Shown in pieces: positions 10,786 through 21,400 of a stretch of 64,000 nucleotides of DNA. The stretch covers positions 8,432,001 to 8,496,000 of the forward strand of contig OW051492.1 in NCBI GenBank assembly GCA_932521035.1. Direction: 5' to 3'. The DNA comes from Oscheius dolichura. Lineage: Eukaryota; Nematoda; Chromadorea; Rhabditida; Rhabditidae. Both the position numbers and the translations under genes were made by a program. The first letter of the stretch is position 1, and each line of letters opens with the position of its first letter. Under the pieces are notes generated by a model, which was given only the letters and a program-made list of their open reading frames with translations, was not told where the DNA came from and made no database searches.

Positions 10786-12589
10786 ATTATGTACATAAAT
10801 CTGAAAAAAAGCTGCTTTTGGAGGCCCACAGAGAAGGCAAGAGGCGAGATGGTATCAGGCAAAGTGCAATGGATAAAGGACTCTACGGGTCACAATGTAA
10901 ACTACGGTCTGGGTCATCGAATCGGCAAAGCAATAGCACCTGGCCAGCTAAAATACACAAGGAAAATTTGCGCGCACTTTTGCAGCTGAGGAGGAATAAG
11001 AGTGACATCAAGAGGTGCAAAATTGTGAAAGAATTATTCCGGCTGGAACTGCTCTAGTCGGTAAAAATCAATAAAAAAACATCGAAAAGTGAGCAATACA
11101 CGTGATACGGATTTTAGACGGAAGATCGAGAGTGTCAAAAAGGCGGAAAACAAATAATAAAATGGAGTCATTTTGCCTTGAAATGGGTCACCAAAGCTTT
11201 CTTGAAAAGTTCGCCTTCATAAAACTTTTGGCAACAATGCAAAATGTAGCTACCAGAAAACCAGATTGAAAGACCAAAGCAACTGAGAATGAATGCAAAA
11301 ACAATGATGAACTGCTATGTTTTCCTCCTAAAATTCGGCTGAATTGATCTTTTTTTGTGGCGAGTGACGTGTTTGGAAGCAATGGGAACACTTCCCCCTG
11401 GCTGGGGCCCGGAATAGCGTTCCCAGAGTTCATGTGGATGTAATAGGAACGAGATGACGCAAATATATAGCGGAGCCATGCCTCCTCAAATTAGCGGTAA
11501 CCATTGCGTACTCTAGTGCTGAAGATTAGCTGCAGTTGTGTAAGAATCGGGGAGAAAAGCGATGGCGGCGAGGGATAAAACAATGGAAGAGAATGGGAAA
11601 AAGAAAGCCAAAGCCAAACTCCGTAACCGCAAAACTAGGTGTTCAAGCACGCGTCAACACACTTACCACTGCAAAACCAGTTCCGTTTACTCATAGGGGA
11701 TGAAGAAGAAAATGGGAATTATTCACATGAAATGTTGAGAGGGAGCTGCAGTAAATGAGATAACACGCAGTGCTAATAGACGTGATGAAAACACAGACTA
11801 AAACATTTGCCTCTTATCAAGAAAAGCCTTGAACATCGACGCATGCAACCAGTGAAATAGAGAAAAAAAAATACAAAACTGCAATATGATAGGAATGGAT
11901 GAAAAAGTAGTCAACCCATGCCAATAGAGGAGCTAATGTATCAAAAGACCCCGCTGACTTTAGCAAGGAACCGATTGCTGAACACCTGAGATGAAAGCTA
12001 AGCAAATAAGCAATTCGGAAAGGGGGGTATTGCAAGAGTCACATGGCGCGTTTCCATCGCTAGCCCTATGCGCCGCCACATTGAACCGGTTATGGTTGAG
12101 TGTGGGAACGTAGTCTTAGTTGAAAGTAAGCGCTGACCGACATTGTGCAGTAAAAAAAACAGGAAAGGCACCGAAGTCAGAACATATGGCAGTTTGGCGA
12201 GCGAGAGAGGCATTGCATTATTGCTATAGAAAAACCACGGCGGCGAGTGATTCATGGAGTATTTGAGTCATTCTTCGCAAGCAATCTTCTTATTTTACAT
12301 GGAAAATTACATTCTCTTGATTGGAAAAAATTACTTCAAAAGGGTAACAGGATAAATACATTGGGGACAACGACTGTAGAACAGGAGCAAAATTCAACGT
12401 CTTCAATGGTTTACGCGGCAAGGTCGGGCTTTCCCGATCTTTCCGTAGACGCTGAGGTTGTACGCCGGTGTGTCGTCCATGTATTTTGTGCTTTTGTGTT
12501 TGCCTTGCTCAAGAATTGTTTATTTTATTTGTTCTTGTTATATTTGTTGTCAGTTCACAGAAACTAGCTTTATTGCATGCATCATAATA
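10786..12589. other. Intergenic stretch with no recognised gene
   Basis: Open frames here are short and resemble no protein I know. No RNA gene is evident. It contains the upstream region of the YEATS gene and the 3' flank of the small secreted-protein gene. Confidence 0.5.
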
Positions 12590-12972
12590 TTATTGAATCT
12601 TATCGCTCTCGATAACACCTTGGGTGTTCTTGTAGCAATGATATTTTTCTCCATTTACGTCAAATGTTCCTCCTAGAGCCACTTCCTTTCCATCATAGTC
12701 ACGGCAAGCTAAACATCATTTTTTTTCACTAATAAGAACGCCTAAACCCACCAACTACTTTTGCATCTCCTGGTTTTGTACATTGAAAAACGTATCTCGA
12801 TCGTGGAGCAGACACAAATCTGTAGAGGGGGTGGATTTAGGTTTTCAGGAGAAACTGACTTCTTTCCCACTGTACAATTTGAGATCTCTTGCACCGGGTA
12901 AGCTACGTTCAACGGTACTTCAGTGGCAATAACGGCTACAATGAAGACGACGAATGCGAGGAAAAACTTCAT
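12590..12972 (-). CDS. Small secreted cysteine-containing protein
   Basis: Three exons (12860-12972, 12740-12819, 12590-12708) with introns of 40 and 31 bases give 103 residues. The start MKFFLAFVVFIVAVIA is a clear signal peptide. The mature part has the pattern YPVQ...C..G-KFV...C and then CRDYDGKEVALGGTFD followed by one more cysteine. The same pattern, with both introns at the same places and phases, is found in the gene at 34182-34706 (WPVQ, TKFV, CLDDAGNEVKFGGTFD), so the two are paralogues. The C-D-x-G-x-x-x-x-G-G-x-F core resembles the MIG-18-like fibronectin-type-I module of nematode extracellular proteins; this assignment is tentative. This copy ends after one module and is about 50 residues shorter. 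Confidence 0.75.
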
Positions 12973-13001
12973 ATTGTTTGATCCTTGCAAGCGTTTGGCC
13001 C

Positions 13002-13009
13002 CTTATATA
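13002..13009 (-). promoter_or_regulatory. TATA box 30 bases before the start codon
   Basis: TATATAAG on the minus strand about 30 bases upstream of the ATG at 12972. This would leave almost no 5' UTR. The paralogue at 34706 has the same arrangement. Confidence 0.55.
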
Positions 13010-13403
13010 TGCCGCATTTTCTCATGATAAAAAACGTCGTTTTACATGAGAACCTGGCGATTCGATAATATTTTACCATAGAGAGGGGAAATATCACTTT
13101 ATGAGAAGCAAAATGGAACCGACCCACTTTGTTTATTGTAACGCGATCCTTTGGCAATTGTTCCATTCTATGGCTGTAGTAAATAGAACTGATTACTCTT
13201 TTTCTTTTTTCTCTCTCATGTCTGGTTCATTTATTGTTGTTTTTTTTCTCTGGAATTTCTCTCGTTCTAGCTTTCCTTTTGACTTGTTTATCGAAACAGG
13301 TGCAATTTTCGCGCAAACGAAGGATATACGTCAAGCTATTTTCGTATATGTCTCGCTTTCTCTTCATATGTATTTTAAATTTTTATTCTTTCATGTTTTT
13401 CAG

Positions 13404-14450
13404 ATGACATGGGAGCGGATGGTGAAAGTAGTCGAGAGATACGAAAGATTAGCTGGCGGTCAACTACGAGAATTGAAGAAAATACAAAAGGGCATTATTG
13501 AATGTCCAGCGCTCAATACTACATCAGCTAGACGGCAGGTAATCTATTAAAAAGAGTTTTTCTACTGTTTAGGTTGAACAATTAGAAGAACAGCTGCTTT
13601 CTGGGCTGCAAAAACTTCTTGGAATGCGTATTGATCTTGATGATGAAGCAAAAGAACTTTTTGATACTCGAGTGGAGCCTATCCGGTTGGTTTTGAGCAT
13701 TTTGTTTTTATTTTACTTTATGCAGAAGACAAATTCAAGTAACTGTTTCGATGAACAAAAAATTACCACCGCCAATAGAGAACACACCGTTTCAAGATAG
13801 CACGATTGAAGATGAATTTAATCCTTATGAACTGGAAGGCAGGCGGTTAGTGTTCTGTTTATATTTTCAATTGTGTTTAATTTATTCTAGTAAGCAGCAT
13901 ATTGTAGGTATCAAGAAAGTATGGATGAAAAAATTCTGGAAAATAAACGATTAGCCGAAGAAGCCAAAGCGAAAGCAGAAAGTACAGCTAAACTAGCCAA
14001 AGATATGCAAGACTTGGAAGAAATTTTCACAGAACTGGCGACAATAGTTCACGAGCAACACGATATGGTTGACTCTATAGAGGTTAGTGCTTTTTAATTT
14101 CTTTTTGTAAATAATTCTTAGGAACACGTCGAGCGTGCTGTCCAGGATGTGCAACGGGGAAATGAACAACTAAAAAAGGCTGTAAAGCATAAAGCAGCAA
14201 AAGTAAGATTGTTTACTTCGAAATTACCAGTTTTTTTCAGGCGCCTCTCGTTGCAGCTGTGGTTGGAGGTTTAGCTGTTGGCGGTCCTGTAGGAGTAGTA
14301 GCCGGGTCAGCTGTGGCCGGAATCGCAGCCGGTGTTGGAGGTCTTATTGCTGGTAAAATATTCTGCTTTCTTTAACCTTATTTGATTTTAGGAGTTTATG
14401 GTGGAAAATGGTTTAAAAATTCAATCAAACGGGATTTGGAACAAAATTAA
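13404..14450 (+). CDS. syx-17: Syntaxin-17
   Basis: Seven exons (13404-13538, 13573-13685, 13726-13845, 13908-14082, 14122-14202, 14241-14352, 14392-14450) join to 264 residues. Syntaxin-17 is the Qa-SNARE recruited to closed autophagosomes for fusion with lysosomes. Visible features are an N-terminal helical region rich in charged residues and a SNARE helix around residues 140-205 (DLEEIFTELATIVHEQHDMVDSIE). After it comes the hallmark of this family, a C-terminal hairpin of two glycine-zipper membrane helices (VVGGLAVGGPVGVVAGSAVAGIAAGVGGLIAG). A short basic tail ends the protein. No other syntaxin has the double hairpin, so the call is firm. TTTTTCAG lies directly before the ATG, as expected for a trans-spliced first gene of an operon. 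PPIL4 starts 205 bases after the stop. Confidence 0.92.
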
Positions 14451-14655
14451 TTTCTGGTGCAATTGTATTGTTGTTGTGATTTCCTTTTACTTCGCTTTTT
14501 TTACATTCAGTCGTTTTATGGGTATGTATAAATTTTTTAAACACAATTATCTTGCTCTTGTTCTGTAAAAAAATAGTTTGTTCGCTTTACATGGATATCT
14601 TACTATTATTTTTTTTTCTGTTTTTCAAGGCGTTTTATTGAGTAACGTTGTTCAG

Positions 14656-16318
14656 ATGGCCGTATTAGTAGAAACTACCTTAGGAGATCTCGTCATAGAT
14701 CTTTTCGTCAAGGAGCGGCCAAATTGCTCAAAGAATTTTTTAAAATTATGTAAGATGAAGTATTATAATTTGTGCCAGTTCCACACGATTGAGGTAATAC
14801 AACTTTATTAAAACAATAATTATTTTAGCAAAATTATATGGCTCAAACTGGAGATCCTACTGGTACTGGTCGTGGAGGAGAATCAGTTTATGCAAACATC
14901 TATGGCGAACAAGCACGGTTTTTTGAAAAGGAAGACCTTCCGAAAATGAAGCATACGCGTATAGGTTAGCTAAAATATTTTCTCTATTCGAAATACAATT
15001 TCGCAGGTATCGTATCATTTGTTAATAATGGAAATGATCAACTCGGAAGCCAGTTTTTTATTACTCTTGGAGAGAATATTGACCATTTCGATCAACATCA
15101 CACAATTTTTGGCCAGGTTTTGTAAATTGCTAAATGTTAGATTTTATTTGTTTATTAGGTGACTGAAGGACTCGACACTTTAGAAAAATTAAACGAAGAA
15201 CTTTGTGATGATGACAACAGGCCTTTCCGAGATATTAGAATAGCTCATACTATTGTTTTGGACGATCCATTTAGTGAGCTACCTAATTTACGATATCCTG
15301 AGAGATCGCCTTCTCCCACATTTGATCAGCTAGTACAGGTGAGCATTTTCTTTTTCGTTGAAGGTAAATATTTAGGTAAATAAAATTGCCTTGGATGAAA
15401 AGGTTGATGAAGATGAAGGAAAAACAGCTGAAGAGATTGAAAAGGAATTAAAACAACGAGAAATGGAAGAACAAGCTCAAATTTTGGAAATGGTAAGAGA
15501 GCAATGTTTTGTGCTTGATAAACTCTATTTTATGTTGGCGATTTACGCTCGGCCGATGATGCACCACCTGATAATGTTCTGTTTGTATGCAAGTTGAATC
15601 CCGTTACTCAAGACGACGATTTGGAGATCATTTTTAGCAGATTTGGAAAGATTTCGAGTTGTGAAATTATACGAGATAGAAGAACCAAGCAATCTCTTCA
15701 GTACGCTTTTATTGAATTTGACGATGTAAGCTTTATTTTTATTTTTTTTAACGTGAATGTTTTAAGCCTAAATCATGTGAACGGGCTTTCTTCAAAATGG
15801 ATAATGTTTTGATTGATGACCGTCGCATTCATGTTGATTTCTCGCAGTCGGTGGCGAAGAATTACAAATGGGACAGAGGTAAAACAATCAGCTTGAACTG
15901 CAGTTTTCTTTATGCTTACTTACAGGTGGAAAAGTTAAACCAGAAGTAAAAGAAGAACCACGCTCCCCTGTACATGTAAAAAGGGAAATTCGTTCAAGAT
16001 CGCCGGAAAGACGTAGAAATCCCTCTCCTAAAAGAACCGACCATCACAGGTTTGATTTTCGATGTTCAGTAAATAAATTTTCCCTTTAGAAATCGTAGCG
16101 GCTCACGGGAGCCGCGTAGATCGGATCATCGAGGGCGAAGAGAAGAGCCTCGAACGAGATCACCGGAAAGAAGACGAGATAATGGACGAAGAGACAACTA
16201 CAAACAACGCAGCCGGGATCGCAACGATTATAGAAAAAGATCACCATCTCCTAAAAGAAGACGATCTCGTTCACCTGCAAAGAAGCCGCATTCCCCAAGA
16301 AGAAGCAGCAGGCGATAA
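14656..16318 (+). CDS. PPIL4: PPIL4-type cyclophilin with RRM and RS-like tail
   Basis: Nine exons (14656-14793, 14829-14964, 15007-15116, 15159-15338, 15376-15492, 15534-15725, 15767-15878, 15926-16049, 16090-16318) give about 445 residues. Residues 1-160 are a peptidyl-prolyl isomerase domain ([31 protein letters not shown]). Then comes an acidic helix, an RRM ([31 protein letters not shown]) and an Arg/Ser/Pro-rich tail. This order is specific to PPIL4, a nuclear protein tied to transcription elongation and splicing; the C. elegans orthologue is SIG-7. GTTCAG precedes the ATG, so trans-splicing from an operon with syntaxin-17 is likely. The oddity is the intron at 15493-15533. The conserved frame ([11 protein letters not shown]) requires a 3' splice site that reads TTTTAT instead of TTTTAG. 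Confidence 0.92.
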
Positions 16319-16396
16319 GTCTTTTTCAAAATTACGTGTCCTTTTTGTATCTACTGCTAAATTCAGTCTTATAAATTTCATAATATCGGAAATGCT

Positions 16397-17963
16397 TTAC
16401 AACATATCATCTTTATCAATTATGTCCCAATCTGGTAAGAAATCTCTCTCTGCCATTTTCATTATCGAATTTACAACTTCACAATAGTTTGTGTTCACAC
16501 CCAACGGTTGGAGGTTCTAAACTGAGTTGTTACGACGTTCTTGAAACTTTGTCATACCTCAACAATCTTCCCGTCCAAGATATGCCGTCCCATTTCAATT
16601 AGATTTGAATGTGGACAATTAAAATTTAAATCCTTGTAATCCATACCCATACGCAGACCCAAAACTAAAATGCAGTGACATAATTTATGCCTAAATTAGT
16701 TTTTTGTGTCCTTACTGTGGGGGATAAACTCACCATTCCTCGTCTAAATATTGAGGTTTCCAGCGATCTCTAAGCGTTAGATCTTTCAAAGGAATCTAAA
16801 TACCATTTTGTGTTAAAATTTCTTTCCTATTTACCGGGGAAGGCAGGCGGCAGTCCATAATGAAAGCTAGCAAATTGACCAATTGGACCGTTAAAAGTAG
16901 AGAAGCAAAAGCTGGCCTCAGTTCTGTAGAGAGACTCAATGGCGATTCAGATAGGGCTCTTCCTAATTTGCTCAGCATCTGCTCATTGGGGCAAGCCATA
17001 TCTCGAATTTGGAAAATTTGCCCAATAATTGGTTCAGTTCCACTGACTAGAGCCCACTTTCTACAAATTTTCTTTTCTATAAAATTTCAGAATTCTTTAC
17101 GTTGAAGGTTGACTGGGAGTAGCTTCAGCTATAACCTCAGAAACTGGAAAAATTCCGGAGAGGATCAAGGCAAGTTCTCGACGATGATTGGAAATCTAAA
17201 AAAGATGAATTCGATTATTTCTCAAGTTAGATTTCTACTTCTTTTTGCCTTTCAAATAATAAAGCCTTCTTCCTTTCTTCTCTCTTCTTTATATAATCTT
17301 CACCGACTTGAAGTTTTCGAAAATAAGGCTAAAATGGTTTTATTTCCTAATTTTATCGTATTTTCTTCAATTACCTCCAACCTCCTTTTGACTTCTGTAA
17401 AATGAAGAATTGACATGGCTATGTGCTTGTTTTCTGTGGTCCTTTCTTTTATTCGTCGTTGTTTTTCAGCTATTTGTCTTTTTAGACGTTCGATATTTTC
17501 AGAAGTAGCGTTAGATTGATATGCTAGCGAACACTGAAAGGAATTTTTCTTTCTGAAGACATCCAAAACTCACGGGTTCTTTTGCGATGGCATCGATTTC
17601 CTCAGATAATTTTAATTTTTTCTGTTGGGTAAGGGACAGCGACTCTTTTCGGGAATAAAAACTTACTGGAAATTCTGCTTATGCCGGGGAGAGATGTCAA
17701 AAACGCTTACATTTGACGGTTGTACAACTTTTACACAAGGAGTTTTCTTTTTCTTTCAAGCAGCACAGACATACACATCTAAGGGAAGTTCCATAGCTGG
17801 AGCTATCTTTTTCTTCAATAAATTAATGGAAAACCTACCCTGGATTTGAATTTTTATACATTCGTGTTTCAATTTTAGTAACTACTCCTGGCGGAGTGTG
17901 TGCAGAATCTCTAGGAGAGCTGAACCCGTCAATCTGATTCTTTTTTGTATCGACTAAAAGCAT
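16397..17963 (-). CDS. epg-8: ATG14/Barkor-like autophagy protein
   Basis: About eleven small exons can be joined in frame from the ATG at 17963 to the TAA at 16397, giving roughly 380 residues. ATG14 (EPG-8 in C. elegans) is the autophagy-specific subunit of the class III PI3-kinase complex with Beclin and VPS34. Near residue 50 is a cysteine motif, RCVCLCCLKEKENSLCKSC, like the conserved CxxC pairs at the N terminus of ATG14. A coiled coil (ENIERLKRQIAEKQRRI; KKREERKKALLFERQKE) follows, then R-R-E-L-x-x-I-L-S-G-I-F-P-V, the entry into the C-terminal region shared by ATG14 and UVRAG. Further on are LVNLLAFIMDCRLP and HKLCHCILVLGLRMGMDY. UVRAG is the main alternative; the cysteine pairs favour ATG14. 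It is convergent with PPIL4 (78 bases between stops) and divergent from midasin. Confidence 0.7.
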
Positions 17964-18432
17964 TTTTTTCAATTATTCAACGGAAGAAAACAAACTGTTT
18001 ATTGCTGGCGAGCCTATCGTGATTCCAGGCGACGATTTTCGGCTCTGATTGGCTAGATCAAGCCCTATTGATGTGGGCCGCGTGTCACACATTACTGTAA
18101 CGGGAATTGATTGCTGTGTGATTTGTATAAAGTTGTCGAACAGAGCAAGCGAAGCGAGAGGGGCTGAGAAATTCACGTGATACACATCTTTGGCGAAATT
18201 CAACAGCAGTGGACGCAAACACGTAGATTTATTTGTCGTAGCTACAAAAGATACATTTTTCATGAAATTCAGGGTTTTTTTGAAAAATGACTTTTCCTTT
18301 TCCTAAAAAGTGCTCTCTTTCCCTCTGCTGCCGTAACCGTTGTAAATATTTTTATTGGTTTCTCCGTAATTCTTTCGCATTTTTATACAATGCACACGTT
18401 CTCATGAGTTGTATTTTCAGTTTATCTCAACT
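17964..18432. promoter_or_regulatory. Shared upstream region of ATG14-like gene and midasin
   Basis: 469 bases between two divergent start codons. No TATA box is evident. GTATTTTCAG ending at 18420 is a likely trans-splice acceptor for the midasin mRNA. Confidence 0.4.
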
Positions 18433-21400
18433 ATGGGATCTAAGAAGATCAAAGGACGTCCAACAAAGCGAAAATTGGACGAAGGAACTCTCAAAAAAGT
18501 GGAAGTTTCCACTCCGAAAAAGAGATGCGATGAAGACGTCGAAGTACCCGCCGGCAGTCCTGGTAACTACACAGCCGATTCAATGAGATGCGTATTATTT
18601 GCAGAAGAACAGATAGAAATATTGCCTACAAGGCAATCCTTAGCAGAACAACTATGTGTAGCTATAAGGCAGAAGGAATTCACACTTATTGAAGGGCCTC
18701 TTGGATGCGGCAAATCGTATCTAGGTGTTTGTATAGCAAAAAAATTACAATTGAAGCTTGCTCGAATGCAAATGGGTGATCAAGTTGATTCAAAAGTAAG
18801 TGAGACTGTGTGGTGAAACATTCTTTTGCAGAGCATATTCGGTTCGTATCAGTGTACAGAAGTTGCTGGCCAGTTCAAGTGGAAACAATCAAATTTTACT
18901 CAGGTTGATCAAGACTAAATAATTGTAACATTTGCTTCAGTGGCTCATCGAAGATTCTCTAATTCTAATAGAAGACATTGATCTAGCTAACTCGGACGTT
19001 ATATCCATTTTTATTCAAATAGCTAAAGCTAGGCAGATACGGCTGCCTAGTGGAGAACTTGTTCCCTTTCATGACAAGGCTCGCCTTATTGCAACAACAA
19101 GGTACCAGCATTTCTGTTCCCAAAAATATTGTTTTAGTGGCAAAGGAAAGAAAAATAGTATATTAGATGGAATAAGTGTCAAAGTTCATTTAAATGATCT
19201 GTCTGATGCCGAATTAAAACGCTTGATCAAACAAGTCAGACATCTTGCTTTTCAATCATTGGCTAAATTTAGAGCTATCCAAGATGTGGTCATATAACAA
19301 AGGAGTTACTTAAAATCTTTCGAGAGCTTCAGAAAGTATCCGGTACCGGTAACAGCAGAGTTCTGACTTCAAGGTTATTATGAGTTTGTACTTAAATACA
19401 ACCTTTATTTTAGCGATCTGTTACGAGGCTGTGCCCGTTTAAATAGGCTGATAGATCTCAGTATTAATACAGATGTTTTTGCTGAATTAGTTGATTGTTG
19501 GTGTTTATCAGAATTACCGGATAGGGCACGCAACTTATGCCAAATGGTTACTAGACTGCTTTTGAAGAGTGACATGTTTTTAGGTTGCTGCAAATTTGCA
19601 AGTCAAACTTGATCAAATGGAATTTCATATGGGCTTACGGCAGCCTGAATTAACTCACGATGATTATTTTTGTAAAATTGGCAGATGCCAACTCGCCAGA
19701 TGCCCTTCACTAAAAATAGTCCAACATTATAAATTGGGACATACGCGGTAATCAGCGTTTTTATAGTCGTCAAACGCATTTCAGTGATGTTCTCCAGCTT
19801 ATGGAACGTATTGCTGTTTGTGTTAGAGAGAATGAAAGTGTTCTTTTGGTTGGAGAAACAGGAGTAGGAAAAACCTCCGTCGTGCAGGTCCTAGCTTCGA
19901 GTCTAAATATAGAATTAAAAGTTGTTAATCTCAGTCCCACCTCCGATTCGGACGAGCTGTTAGAAGGGTTGGCACCTTAGGAATAGCATAACTTCTATTT
20001 TTTTTTAATTTCAGGTACAAACCTACCACAATTGGAAATTTATTAGAACCATTCACTAAATTTTATTATGAAGTATTTACTGCACATCTGGATGCAAAGC
20101 AGAATAAAAAATTCTTGGATAGTCTGGAGACATGCCTCAACACGGGACGCTATAGAGATTATTTATCCTTGACAGAAAAAACAGCGCAAAGAATGATGAG
20201 AGAAAAAACAGCAGTGGTCAGTTAATACTATTTTCTAATTAATATTCGCAACTGTAGGATCCGAGATGGGCTGAAATTGTAGTGCGAGCCCGTAAAATTC
20301 GTGACGGTATTGAGAAAAATGCCGTCCCGTTTGCCATTACAAGAGGAGCCGTTTTAGAAGCAGTACAAAACGGTCATTGGCTGCTTGTTGATGAGGTTTT
20401 GCTTTCCAGGAAATCTTTGACTGTTTTAATCATAGATTAACCTTGCACCTCCCGAATGTCTTGATGCCATTGTGCATGCTATTTCCTCTCATGCACACCC
20501 GAATTTTCGTCTATTTGCTTGTATGAATCCAGCCACAGACGCTGGTAAAAGACGGCTTCCGACAAGTGTGAGAACAAGGTTTTTTTCCAGTTGGCTCTAA
20601 AATAACCTACCAGATTTACGGAATTTTATGTAGCAGAAATGACCGACCCTCACCAATTAGCTCTGGTGGTAAATGCATATCTCCCTTCGATGAAAGTAGG
20701 AATGGTAGAGAAAATAGTCAAATTCTACTTAGAAGCTAAGAAAATGTATCCCAGCAGCTACAGGTTTTTCAACTTCATTATTGTTATATTTATGTTTTTA
20801 GTTTGCGCACATTTTGTCGATCGCTCCTTTTTGCCGGTGATAATTTATTTGGAAGCGAAGAACGATCAGTATATGAAGCGATCTCAATGGCATTCCTCAC
20901 AAATCTGGACTCTGACGACAAAATTAAAATGAAAACCAAGATTCAACAGATTTTCAAGGTCTCTACTTCAGTTGGTATCCCACCTCCAACTGCAAATGAA
21001 ACGAGCCAGCAATTTGTGAAAGTATGTTCTGATTAAATGCAGTGCTAACAATTGTAGATCGAAAATTATTGGATAGAATGTGGAAAACTGCTTCCTAAAA
21101 TTGATGAAAACTATGTGCTTACAAAAACAGTTAAAGAGAATCTGGCAGATATTGCTCGTATTGTATGTAGCGGAAGGTTTCTAAATTTTCATTCATGAAT
21201 TCAATCAAGTTATTAAGATTTCCTATTCTATTAGAAGGAGAGACGAGTGCCGGAAAAACTGCTATTGTTACATATTTGGGGAAAATTACTGGCAATGAAG
21301 TTATACGTATAAACAATCACGAGCACACGGATATTCAAGAGTATATGGGATCATATGTGGCCGGCGAAGAAGGCCGACTTGTTTTTGCCGAAGGTCCTCT

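Noticed and set aside
17973-18263. Minus-strand 96-codon frame in the ATG14-midasin interval
   Set aside because: No similarity, no splice context, and it occupies the shared upstream region of two divergent genes.
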